64,000 nucleotides of DNA from Pseudonocardia sediminis (GTDB taxonomy: Bacteria; Actinomycetota; Actinomycetes; Mycobacteriales; Pseudonocardiaceae): NCBI RefSeq assembly GCF_004217185.1, contig NZ_SHKL01000001.1, positions 3,904,001 through 3,968,000 on the forward strand, given 5' to 3'. Positions 49,402 through 56,962 of the stretch are shown here, one piece after another. The translations under genes and the position numbers were made by a program. Each line of letters opens with the position of its first letter. Position 1 is the first letter of the stretch. Below the pieces are notes generated by a model. That model was not told the DNA's origin. It made no database searches and worked only from the letters and a program-made list of their open reading frames with translations.

Positions 49402-50295
49402 TCAGGAACGGGCCGCGCGCGCGCGTTCGCCGAGCGCGGCCAGGACCGCGTCGTCGTAGCTCATCGGCTCGAACGGCACGAGACGCCGGATCGCGTCGTC
49501 GCGGACGACGACCTCGTTGCTCATCGAGTCGATCAGCGACCGGCCGGTCGGCACGTCGACGTCGGTGACGAGCGAGAGCCACCGCGACGACAGGCTCGGG
49601 GTGAGCAGCGGGACCGGCACCACGAACATGGTGCGGCCCTCGATCACGGCGACGCGGCGCATCATGTCCAGGTAGGCCAGGACCTCCGGGCCACCGATGT
49701 CCAGCGTCCGCCCGGCCGCCTCGGGGAGGTCGAGCACCCCGAGCAGGTACCGGACGACGTCGGCGACCGCGATCGGCTGGGTCCGCGTCCGAACCCAGCG
49801 CGGGCAGATCGTGGCGGGCAGGTGCTCGACGAGCTGGCGGGTCATCTCCCAGGAGATGCCGCCGTAGCCGACGATGATCCCGGCCCGCAGCGTGGTGACC
49901 GGGACGCCGGTCGAGGCGAGGACCTGCTCGACCTCGCGGCGGCTGCGCAGGTGCTCGGACAGGTCGTCGCGGTCGTCGCCGAGGCCACCCAGGTAGACGA
50001 TCCGGCCCACCCCGGCCTCCGCGGCGGCGTCGGCGAACGCGCGGGCCGCGCGGTCGTCGCGGCGGGCGAAGTCGGCGTCGTCGAGCGAGTGCACCAGGTA
50101 GTAGGCGGCCCGGCAGCCGGCGAGCGCGGTGACGAGGGAGTCGGAGTCCTGCACGTCGCCGTAGACGGCCCGGCCGGGACCGGTGTGGGCCTCCGGACGG
50201 CGGGTCATGGCGAGGACCTCGTGGCCCTGCGCCTCCAGCGCCGGGCACAGGCGTCGTCCGACGAACCCGGACGCCCCGGCGACGAGGACCTTCAC
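49402..50295 (-). CDS. Atypical SDR, NAD(P)H-binding epimerase-like protein (NDUFA9-like)
   Basis: A 297-residue Rossmann protein. KVLVAGASGFVGRRLCPALEAQGHEVLAMTRRPE carries GxxGxxG and the following basic residues favour NADP(H). AAYYLVHSL, AGVGRIVYLGGLG, LRAGIIVGYGGISWEMTRQLVEHLP and GRTLDIGGPEVLAYLDMMRRVA are typical of the complex-I NDUFA9-like atypical SDR group, which lacks the usual Tyr-x-x-x-Lys. The function is probably redox or cofactor binding rather than a known reaction. The GTG start overlaps the GAF-ANTAR stop by 4 bp (GTGA), so it is translated with that regulator. Confidence 0.88.
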   Translation of the reverse strand: MKVLVAGASGFVGRRLCPALEAQGHEVLAMTRRPEAHTGPGRAVYGDVQDSDSLVTALAGCRAAYYLVHSLDDADFARRDDRAARAFADAAAEAGVGRIVYLGGLGDDRDDLSEHLRSRREVEQVLASTGVPVTTLRAGIIVGYGGISWEMTRQLVEHLPATICPRWVRTRTQPIAVADVVRYLLGVLDLPEAAGRTLDIGGPEVLAYLDMMRRVAVIEGRTMFVVPVPLLTPSLSSRWLSLVTDVDVPTGRSLIDSMSNEVVVRDDAIRRLVPFEPMSYDDAVLAALGERARAARS

Positions 50296-51098
50296 GCTTT
50301 CCGCTTCGGGGACCGGCCGGGCCGGGCCAGCACCTCGCCGGTGTCGACGGTGCCCTCGACGATCCCGCGGGCGACGTCGCTCAGCCGCCGGTTGTTGTCG
50401 CGGGCGTGACGGCGGAGCCGGTCGAACGCGGTGTCCATGGTCAGCGACCCGCTCTGGGCGAGCACCCCCTTGGCCTGCTCGATGATCACCCGGCTGTTCA
50501 GGGCGGACTGCAGCTGCTCGCTGACCACCTCGCCACGGCGCACCGCCCGCTCGGCGAGGATCCCGATCGTGGCGACGTCGGCCAGGGACTGGCCGAGCGC
50601 GAGGTCGGCCGCAGGCAGCGGGCCGGGCCGGGTGTGGAACAGGTTCAGCGCCCCGATCGCCTCACCGCGCAGCCGCAGGGGCAGGGCGTGCACCGAGCCG
50701 TAGGTCCCCCGCTTCGCGAGCGCGGCGACGAAGCCCGGCCACCGGGGCGCGCTGCCGGCCAGGTCGGTCACGCTGACCGCCGCACCGGAGCGGACGCAGT
50801 CCACGCACGGCCCCTCGTCGGCCTCGATCTGGAGCAGCTCCATCCAGTCGCTGCGCTCGTCGGTCGAGGCCGCGACGCGGAGCTTGTCGCAGGCGTCGAG
50901 GAGCAGGATCCCGGCGGCGTCGGCGGCGAGCAGCTCGACGCTGGCGGCGGCCAGCCGGTCGAGCAGGTCGATGACGTCGTAGTCGTCGACCAGCGTGTCG
51001 GCCAGCCCGACGAACGCGCTGATGAGCAGCCCCTCCCGGCCCATCACGTCGGTCGCCGTCCCGGTGACCGCTCCGCCCGGGGGTGCTGTGTCACTCAC
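50292..51098 (-). CDS. GAF-ANTAR regulator
   Basis: 268 residues. A GAF domain (about 30-175: DVIDLLDRLAAASVELLAADAAGILLLD...DEGPCVDCVRSGAAVSVTDL...GSVHALPLRLRGEAIGALNLFH) precedes a C-terminal ANTAR domain (EQLQSALNSRVIIEQAKGVLAQSGSLTMDTAFDRLRRHARDNNRRLSDVARGIV). ANTAR proteins bind paired RNA hairpins to prevent transcription termination; the GAF part senses a small ligand or redox state. The GTG at 51098 follows AGGAGG. It is very similar to the GAF-ANTAR gene at 52253-52981. Confidence 0.95.
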   Translation of the reverse strand: MSDTAPPGGAVTGTATDVMGREGLLISAFVGLADTLVDDYDVIDLLDRLAAASVELLAADAAGILLLDACDKLRVAASTDERSDWMELLQIEADEGPCVDCVRSGAAVSVTDLAGSAPRWPGFVAALAKRGTYGSVHALPLRLRGEAIGALNLFHTRPGPLPAADLALGQSLADVATIGILAERAVRRGEVVSEQLQSALNSRVIIEQAKGVLAQSGSLTMDTAFDRLRRHARDNNRRLSDVARGIVEGTVDTGEVLARPGRSPKRKA

Positions 51099-51166
51099 GT
51101 CGTGTTCCTCCTGGGGTGGTGCGTCGGCGGGGGCCGGCGTCGACCGTGCGGCCGCGGCGGGAGAGG

Positions 51167-51550
51167 TCAGCGGACCAGGGGACCGCGGACCGCGGCCACC
51201 GCGCCGGCGGGCTCGTCGGGGATCTCGTCGCCGGGACCGGCGGGGATCTCGTCGCCGGGACCGTCGACGGACCGGATGGAGGATCGGTGGATGGCGGTCC
51301 GTTCGGTCTCGCTCAGACCGCCCCACACCCCGTACGGCTCCCGCACGGCCAGCGCGTGCTCGCGGCACTGCTCGCGCACGGGGCATCCGGCGCAGACCTG
51401 CTTGGCGAGTCGTTCCCGGCGCACGCGGGTCGGTCCGCGTTCCTTCTCGGGGTGGAAGAAGACCGCGCTGTCCAGATTCCGGCACGCGGCACGCATCTGC
51501 CAGTTCCAGATGTCGGTGACCGGCACGGGGAGGCGGCGGATATCGGCCAT
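51167..51550 (-). CDS. WhiB-family iron-sulfur regulator
   Basis: A 127-residue Wbl protein. Four cysteines are expected to hold a [4Fe-4S] cluster: one in RAACRNLD and three in CAGCPVREQC, with the invariant turn YGVWGGLSETER following. Residues FFHPEKERGPTRVRRERLAK separate the first Cys from the rest. Wbl proteins sense O2/NO and act with the primary sigma factor. The C-terminus is extended by an acidic GPGDEIP duplication. The ATG at 51550 is preceded by a GAGG at a long spacing. Its location between GAF-ANTAR and sigma-like genes suggests a redox-stress cluster. Confidence 0.95.
   Translation of the reverse strand: MADIRRLPVPVTDIWNWQMRAACRNLDSAVFFHPEKERGPTRVRRERLAKQVCAGCPVREQCREHALAVREPYGVWGGLSETERTAIHRSSIRSVDGPGDEIPAGPGDEIPDEPAGAVAAVRGPLVR
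51217..51263. repeat. 23-bp direct repeat in the whiB C-terminal coding region
   Basis: Two identical 23-bp copies with a 24-bp period (51217-51239 and 51241-51263) duplicate the peptide GPGDEIP in frame, extending the WhiB tail by eight residues. Confidence 0.8.
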
Positions 51551-51692
51551 GGCGGTACTCGTTTCCTCAGGACGACGGGGAGTCGTCGCCGAGGATCTGG
51601 AGCGACACGAGGGCGGTACCCGCGCGGGCTCCTGCGCAATCACGTCCGACGCGCATTCCGGCGGGAGACCGGCACGGGGCGGACCGCGGTCG

Positions 51693-52109
51693 TCACGACC
51701 CCTGGTCGCCGCCCACGGCCCGTCGCCGCCGCACGCCGGAACCGGACCGGAGACCGTCCCCCGGCCGGCGCACGCGGGTCGCGGTGACCATCGCACGGAC
51801 CGGGCGGACGAGGACACGGCGGACGGTCGCCAGCAGCGCCGCATCGGCCGACCGGACGCCGGGGTCGAAGGCGGGCGCGTCACGCCACAGCACGAGGTAG
51901 ATCTCCTCGACGACCCGCTCGGTCCGCGGAGGGTCCAGCACCCGCTCCACCACGCCGAGGACCATGGGGGCGGTCGCGTCGTAGAACGCACCGAAGGCGC
52001 CCACGTCACCGCCTCCGGCGGCCACCAGCAGATCGTCCGTCGTCGCCCGCCGCGGGCCCACGACGGGAGGGTTCCGCGCGACGGACGGCGCCCGGCCCGG
52101 CTCGAACAC
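51693..52109 (-). CDS. Sigma-70 region-2-only protein (truncated ECF/SigK-like)
   Basis: 138 residues. The segment DDLLVAAGGGDVGAFGAFYDATAPMVLGVVERVLDPPRTERVVEEIYLVLWRDAPAFDPGVRSADAALLATVRRVLV matches ECF sigma region 2 of the SigK type (family pattern DLL..v..GD..AFa.lYD.tap.vyglvlRvl.d...AEevtQEvfl.vWr.a..FDp..gsa.awll.iaRrravd). A basic, Arg-rich tail replaces region 4, so -35 recognition is missing. It may be a decayed sigma factor or an RNA-polymerase-binding modulator. It lies between whiB and a GAF-ANTAR pair on the same strand. Starts at GTG with a G-rich RBS. Confidence 0.7.
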   Translation of the reverse strand: MFEPGRAPSVARNPPVVGPRRATTDDLLVAAGGGDVGAFGAFYDATAPMVLGVVERVLDPPRTERVVEEIYLVLWRDAPAFDPGVRSADAALLATVRRVLVRPVRAMVTATRVRRPGDGLRSGSGVRRRRAVGGDQGS

Positions 52110-52252
52110 GGCAACCCCGTCCCGCAGTCACGACACGACCGTGTGCCGGGGACCGGGGCACCACGCCGAGCCGTCGAGGCCTCGGATCACCGACCGTAAG
52201 GTGACCGTGTCACCGCGGCAACTCGATCCCGACCGGTACAGCGACCCGATCT

Positions 52253-52981
52253 TCACCGGGACAAGGTGGCCGGGTCCGTCGCGCCGTCGACGACGTTGCG
52301 GCACAGCTCCGTCAGCCGCAGGTTGTGCTCCCGGGAGTGACGGCGCAGGACCGTGAACGCCTCGTCGGGCGAGATGTCGTCGTGCTGGGCGACCCTGCCC
52401 TTCGCCTGCTCGATGATCACCCGGCTGTTCAGCGCGCCCTGCAGCTGCTCGGCGAGCGTCTCGGCCCGGCGCACCGCACGCTCGTGCAGCAGGCCGATCG
52501 TGGCGGCGTCGGCCAGCGCCTGGCCCAGACGGTCGTCCGGTCCGGCGAGCGTGTGCGGGTCGGTGTGCAGCAGGGTCAGCGCACCGATGACGTCACCGCG
52601 CAGCTTCATCGGCAGCGCGTGCACGGCGCGGAAGCCCGCCGACGCAGCGCCGGCGGCGAAGCGTGGCCAGCGGGTGGCGTCGTAGGTCAGGTCGTGTGAG
52701 CTCACGGGCTCACCGCTGCGGACGCAGTCGACGCACGGCCCGTCGTCGACGGCCACCGCGAACACCTCGAGGAGCCGGGACCGTTCCGAGGACGCGGCGG
52801 CCACCGAGAGCCCGCCGGTGTTGAGGTCGGTGAGGATGATCCCGGCCGCGGAGACGTCGAGCAGGTCGACGCTGCTCTCGGCCAGGGTGGTCAACAGGTC
52901 CAGGGCGTCGAAGTCCGAGACCAGGGTGTCGGTCAGCGCCAGGAAGGCGTCGATGACCTGGGGTTCACGGCCGTTGCTCAT
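52253..52981 (-). CDS. GAF-ANTAR regulator
   Basis: 242 residues. The GAF domain (LLTTLAESSVDLLDVSAAGIILTDLNTGG...DDGPCVDCVRSGEPVSSHDLTYDATRWPRF...RAVHALPMKLRGDVIGALTLLH) is followed by an ANTAR domain (EQLQGALNSRVIIEQAKGRVAQHDDISPDEAFTVLRRHSREHNLRLTELCRNVVDG). It is a paralogue of the 50292-51098 gene, sharing GPCVDCVRSG and ALNSRVIIEQAKG. The start overlaps the stop of the preceding GAF-ANTAR gene (ATGA), so the two are translationally coupled and may heterodimerise. Confidence 0.95.
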   Translation of the reverse strand: MSNGREPQVIDAFLALTDTLVSDFDALDLLTTLAESSVDLLDVSAAGIILTDLNTGGLSVAAASSERSRLLEVFAVAVDDGPCVDCVRSGEPVSSHDLTYDATRWPRFAAGAASAGFRAVHALPMKLRGDVIGALTLLHTDPHTLAGPDDRLGQALADAATIGLLHERAVRRAETLAEQLQGALNSRVIIEQAKGRVAQHDDISPDEAFTVLRRHSREHNLRLTELCRNVVDGATDPATLSR

Positions 52982-53835
52982 CGGTCCTCCTCCACGCCGG
53001 GCCGGGTGGGCCCGCCGTCGTCCGGGTCCAGGATCAGTTCGCGGTCGACGATCCGGCGCGCCACCTGCTCGATCGGCTCGCTGTGGGCGAACGCGTGGGC
53101 CCGGATCCGCAGCAGTGCCCTGTCCACGCCGATCCCCTCGGCGCCCGAGACCATCCCGGAGGCCTGGTGGACCTCTGCGTGCACCCCGGGCAGCCACCCC
53201 ATGTCAGCTGTGGCACCCGCGGTGCCGTTCTCCTCCGGTGTCGACGGTCCCACACCGACGGGAACGGCCGCAGCGTCGGAGCCGACGTCCGGCCCGGAGA
53301 CCGTGAGCTCGAGGAGGACCTCGGTGGCCAGCCCGGCCAGCACCAGCGCGTCGGCGAACTGCCCGCGGGTCAGCGGCCCGGTCGTGTCCCGGTGTAGGTC
53401 CAGCGTGCCCAGCCGGACCGCGCCGACCTGCAACGGGAGCGAGAACACCGCCGCGGCCCCGGCCTGCAACGCCTCCGGCGTGAAGCCGAGCCACCTCGAC
53501 GTGTCCTGGCCCAGGTCGCCGACGAGCACCGGCGCCCCCGACGCGTAGGCGTCCAGGCAGGGGCCCTCGCCGGCCGTGAGCTGCAGCGCCTCCAGCCGGC
53601 GGGCCACCGGGCCGGTGGCCCACAGCTGGTCCCGGCTCCCGGCCAGGCCACCGGCCAGCCCGGCCATCACCGTGATCCCGGCGCCGCTGACCCCCACCTC
53701 GGAGACCGCCAGCGCGCACACCCGGCCCAGCCGGGCCCGGCCGTCGGACGGCTCGCCCGCCCCGGCGGTCATCAGGTCGAGGAGCCGGCGTCGCCGGTCC
53801 TCGTCGCGGTCGTGGTCGGTGCCGTCGCCGCTCAC
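52978..53835 (-). CDS. GAF-ANTAR regulator (divergent type)
   Basis: 285 residues. The GAF domain has LGRVCALAVSEVGVSGAGITVMAG, TAGEGPCLDAYASGAPVLVGDLGQDTSRWLGFTPEALQAGAAAVFSLPLQVGAVRLGTLDLHRDTTGPL. The ANTAR domain is degenerate: GVHAEVHQASGMVSGAEGIGVDRALLRIRAHAFAHSEPIEQVARRIVDRELIL. This type, with HQASGMVS in place of VIEQAKG, is frequent in actinobacteria. A GTG start has GGGAG upstream. It is first of the coupled pair with the 52253-52981 gene. Confidence 0.92.
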   Translation of the reverse strand: MSGDGTDHDRDEDRRRRLLDLMTAGAGEPSDGRARLGRVCALAVSEVGVSGAGITVMAGLAGGLAGSRDQLWATGPVARRLEALQLTAGEGPCLDAYASGAPVLVGDLGQDTSRWLGFTPEALQAGAAAVFSLPLQVGAVRLGTLDLHRDTTGPLTRGQFADALVLAGLATEVLLELTVSGPDVGSDAAAVPVGVGPSTPEENGTAGATADMGWLPGVHAEVHQASGMVSGAEGIGVDRALLRIRAHAFAHSEPIEQVARRIVDRELILDPDDGGPTRPGVEEDR

Positions 53836-53893
53836 GTGCAGCTCCCTGCCCGCGGACGGGATCGACGGTGTCCGGCCAGACGGTACGCCCGGA

Positions 53894-54877
53894 TCAGCCG
53901 GACTGTGCGGCCACTTCCCGCAGACGGTTCATCCGTGCGGTCGTGGGCCAGCGGACCTCGGTGGCCCAGCCGAGCTTCTCGAACGCCGCGATGACGCGGG
54001 CCGACGGGTCGATCTGGCCGGGCACGGCGCCGTGGCGGGCGCACGTGGGGTCGGCGTGGTGCAGGTTGTGCCACGACTCGCCCATCGACAGGACCGCGAG
54101 CGGCCAGAAGTTGGTGGCCTTGCTGCGGGCCTCGAACGGACGGTCGCCGAGCATGTGGCAGATCGAGTTGATCGACCAGGTGACGTGGTGCAGTACCGCG
54201 ACCCGGACGAGTCCGGCCCAGAACAGTGCGGTCACCGCACCCCACCAGGACATCGTGACCAGGCCGCCGATGAGTGCCGGCGCGGTGAGGCTCGCGACCG
54301 TCAGCAGCGGGAACAGCCGGGCGACCCGGGCGACGTCGCGGTCGGAGAGCAGATCCGGGGTGAAGCGGGCGGCGTTCGTGCGGTCCCGCTCGAACAGCCA
54401 GCCCAGGTGGGCGTGGAACATGCCCCTGGTGAGCCCGGCCGGTCCGTCGCCGTGCAGCCACGGCGAGTGCGGGTCGCCGTCCTTGTCGGCGAAGGCGTGG
54501 TGGCGGCGGTGGTCGGCCACCCAGGTGATGACGTCGCCCTGCAGCGCGAGGCTCCCGGCGACCGCGAGCCCGACGCGCAGGGCTCGGTTCGCCTTGAAGG
54601 CGCGGTGGGTGAAGTACCGGTGGAAGCCGACGGTGACGCCCAGCGCGGACACCAGGTAGAAGCCGGCCGCGAGACCGACGTCGAGCCAGCTCAGACCCCA
54701 TCCCCAGGCCAGCGGCACGGCTGCGACCAGGGCGATCATCGGGATCAGTGTGAAGGCGTAGACGAGTGCGGCCTCGACCGGAGGCCGGCGCCCGTCGAGG
54801 ACGGGCTTCGACGGGGCGGGGGCCTTCGCCGGTGGTGCCGCCGGTGCGCCCGGGGGGACGGGTTCGGTGATCGTCAC
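53894..54877 (-). CDS. Acyl-CoA/fatty acid desaturase (delta-9 type)
   Basis: A 327-residue membrane desaturase with three histidine boxes binding the diiron centre: GFHRYFTHRAF, VADHRRHHAFAD and ESWHNLHHADP. Four membrane segments flank them (VYAFTLIPMIALVAAVPLAW and VGLAAGFYLVSALGVTVGF at the N-terminal side; PLLTVASLTAPALIGGLVTM and ALFWAGLVRVAVLHHVTW in the middle). It introduces a cis double bond to adjust membrane fluidity. The GTG at 54877 is preferred (AAGGAG upstream); an extra 47 residues in frame upstream are unlike the family. Electron donor (ferredoxin or flavoprotein) is not adjacent. Confidence 0.93.
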   Translation of the reverse strand: MTITEPVPPGAPAAPPAKAPAPSKPVLDGRRPPVEAALVYAFTLIPMIALVAAVPLAWGWGLSWLDVGLAAGFYLVSALGVTVGFHRYFTHRAFKANRALRVGLAVAGSLALQGDVITWVADHRRHHAFADKDGDPHSPWLHGDGPAGLTRGMFHAHLGWLFERDRTNAARFTPDLLSDRDVARVARLFPLLTVASLTAPALIGGLVTMSWWGAVTALFWAGLVRVAVLHHVTWSINSICHMLGDRPFEARSKATNFWPLAVLSMGESWHNLHHADPTCARHGAVPGQIDPSARVIAAFEKLGWATEVRWPTTARMNRLREVAAQSG

Positions 54878-55023
54878 GATCGAGGGGTTCTCCTTGGAGC
54901 TCGTACTGGGATGCGCCGCGCTGCGCTGCGGGTGTCCGAAGTCCGAGGTCTGGGAACTCACCCTGTGTACCCGCCGGAGCGGCCCCGCACCCTCTTTCCG
55001 GCGGGTGAGCCGAACCACGCGGG

Positions 55024-55902
55024 TCAGTCCGGGACGGGCGTCTCACGGACCACGACGACCGGGCAGGAGGCGAACCCGACCAGGCCGCGGCCGGTCGAGG
55101 TGACCGACATCGACGCCGGTGGCAGGTGCTCGCGATGCCCCACGACCACCGCGCGGGCCCCGTCGGCGCGGTCGAGCACGGCCCGCAGCGGGCTCCCCTC
55201 CACCAGCTCGCCCTCGATCTCCAGGCCCGGGTGCCGCTCCCGGGCCGCGGCGACGGCGTCACGCAGGATCTCGCCGGCGAACCCGCCGAGCGTCGTCCCG
55301 TCACCGGTGAGCCGGTGTGCGGCGCCCGCGGTGTCGGACACGACGTCGGACCAGGTGTGCACGGCCAGCACCCGCGTCCCGAAGGCGGTCGCGAGCCGGG
55401 AGGCGAAGTCGAGCGCGGTCCCGGCCGACGCGGTGCCGTCGACCCCGGCGACCACCGGGCCCTCGTCCGGCGGGCGGACGTCCGGCGTCCCGCCGCGCAC
55501 GACGGCGACCGGGCACTCCGCCCGTTCGATCAGGGCCAGCGCGACCGAGCCGGCGAGCATCCCCGAGCGGGCGCCCTCGCCGTAGCTGCCCACGACGACG
55601 AGCCGGGCACCCGAGGACCGCCGGACGAGCAGGCCCGCCACACCGTCGGCCCCCTCCCCCTGCTCCTCGCCCGCCGACGTCCGCGGGACGTCCACCGTGG
55701 CCCCCGCCCCGGCCACGGACCCGGCGAGGCCCCGCAGCCAGGCCGGGTCGGCGCCGTCGGCCGGGGCACCCGCGTGCACCAGATGCAGCGGCGCGCCCCA
55801 GGCCGCGGCGAGCCCGGCCGCCCATCCGACGGCGTCGGCGGCGGAGGCCGACTCGTCGACGCCGACCACGATCGGCGGTCCGTCCTGTGTCCTCGTGCTC
55901 AT
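55024..55902 (-). CDS. Universal stress protein with two UspA domains
   Basis: A 292-residue tandem UspA protein. Domain 1 (residues 10-145) begins IVVGVDESASAADAVGWAAGLAAAWGAPLHLVHA and ends VVVGSYGEGARSGMLAGSVALALIERAECPVAVVRGG, showing the ATP-binding G-x2-G-x(9)-G-S motif in slightly altered form. Domain 2 begins VVAGVDGTASAGTALDFASRLATAFGTRVLAVHTW and ends AVVVGHREHLPPASMSVTSTGRGLVGFASCPVVVVRE. Such duplicates are induced by hypoxia or stationary phase in actinobacteria. It is divergent from a TetR gene, with an operator-like palindrome between. Confidence 0.93.
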   Translation of the reverse strand: MSTRTQDGPPIVVGVDESASAADAVGWAAGLAAAWGAPLHLVHAGAPADGADPAWLRGLAGSVAGAGATVDVPRTSAGEEQGEGADGVAGLLVRRSSGARLVVVGSYGEGARSGMLAGSVALALIERAECPVAVVRGGTPDVRPPDEGPVVAGVDGTASAGTALDFASRLATAFGTRVLAVHTWSDVVSDTAGAAHRLTGDGTTLGGFAGEILRDAVAAARERHPGLEIEGELVEGSPLRAVLDRADGARAVVVGHREHLPPASMSVTSTGRGLVGFASCPVVVVRETPVPD

Positions 55903-56039
55903 GGCGCGTCCCACTCTCGTCGGGCCGGCCCGACGGCCGGCGCCGCCAGTCTGACCGGGTGCACCGCCGCCGACCAGGCGACGACCTCGCCCCACCCCGC
56001 CGCGCCGGCGACCGGGCGGGGAGAACAATGGGCCCGATA

Positions 56040-56056
56040 CCGGTGACGTACACCGG
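56040..56056. promoter_or_regulatory. Palindrome CCGGTG-N5-CACCGG upstream of a TetR gene
   Basis: A perfect dyad 30 bp before the TetR start codon and just upstream of its GAGGAAGGA ribosome site, within the divergent USP/TetR spacer. It is a probable autoregulatory operator. Confidence 0.55.
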
Positions 56057-56085
56057 CCACTGTGGAGGAAGGAACCGCCGCCGAC

Positions 56086-56709
56086 ATGGGCCAGAGCTCG
56101 GAGGACCCGTCGTCCGCACGACCGGCGCGTCGACGCCCGACCCGCGCGCAGACCCGTCAGAAGGTCCTCGACGCGGCGCTCGAGGTGTTCGGCGAGCTGG
56201 GCATCCAGGGCGGCTCGCTCGACGCCGTGGCCGAGGCCGGACAGCTGTCGAAGGGAGCCATCTACTCCAACTTCGCGTCCAAGACCGAGCTGGTCCTCGC
56301 GCTGGTCCAGGAGAACACCCTGAACCGGGTGGGGCTCGGCCTGGAGGCTGTCTCGCACGCCGACGGACCGGTGGACGCGCTCACGATGCTCTCGGCCGCC
56401 ATGACCCGGGCGTTGAAGGGCGACCAGGTCCGTCACCGGCTGGTGGCGGAGCTCTACATCCTCGCCCACCGCGACCCGCAGCTGGCCGAGGCGCTCAAGG
56501 TCAGTCGCGCCGAGGCGCGGGCCATGGGCGCCGAGACCCTCCGTCAGGGAGCCGCGCTCCTCGGGATCACGCTCCCGATGCCGGCCGAGCACCTCATCGT
56601 CGTGCTGATCGGCCTGCACAACGGGCTGGCCATGGAGTACGGCATCGACGACGGGTCGGTGCCCGACGACCTGTTCGCCTCGGTCCTGGTGCCCACCGTC
56701 CTGCGCTGA
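56086..56709 (+). CDS. TetR/AcrR-family regulator
   Basis: A 207-residue TetR repressor. The HTH is RRRPTRAQTRQKVLDAALEVFGELGIQGGSLDAVAEAGQLSKGAIYSNFASKTELVLALVQEN (about residues 15-80). The C-terminal helical ligand domain ends AEHLIVVLIGLHNGLAMEYGIDDGSVPDDLFASVLVPTVL. The ATG at 56086 is chosen because the GAGGAAGGA box lies at 56064-56072; a GTG at 56062 would put the RBS inside the gene. A dyad lies upstream. Confidence 0.93.
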   Translation: MGQSSEDPSSARPARRRPTRAQTRQKVLDAALEVFGELGIQGGSLDAVAEAGQLSKGAIYSNFASKTELVLALVQENTLNRVGLGLEAVSHADGPVDALTMLSAAMTRALKGDQVRHRLVAELYILAHRDPQLAEALKVSRAEARAMGAETLRQGAALLGITLPMPAEHLIVVLIGLHNGLAMEYGIDDGSVPDDLFASVLVPTVLR

Positions 56710-56850
56710 GCCCGCCCGGCCTCGCCGGTCCCGCGGGCATGGCGGGTGCGACCCCCGACGTCCGCACCCGCCACTCCCCCTCGTGGTCGCCCGCGCCCGT
56801 CCCCCGACGGCCGGCTCCCGCGCTCAGCGTGGCGCACCCGCCCGGTGCTC

Positions 56851-56874
56851 GATACTCAGGGGTATCCGATACCC
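56851..56874. promoter_or_regulatory. GATACCC-type palindrome cluster upstream of an alpha/beta hydrolase
   Basis: GGGTATC-C-GATACCC (56860-56874) is a perfect 15-bp palindrome, preceded by another GATAC half-site at 56851. The three half-sites lie about 90 bp before the hydrolase start in a 253-bp gap with no gene. They form a likely regulator binding site. Confidence 0.55.
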
Positions 56875-56962
56875 GACGGTCTCCGGATCCCCGAGACCGG
56901 CGGTCCTGACTCTCCTCGCCGGGGACAGATGAGTTCTCCCCGCGGGACCCGTCGATACAGGC

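Noticed and set aside
53894..55018. Start of the desaturase at 55018
   Set aside because: The extra 47 residues are basic and Ser-rich without family similarity; GTG at 54877 follows AAGGAG.
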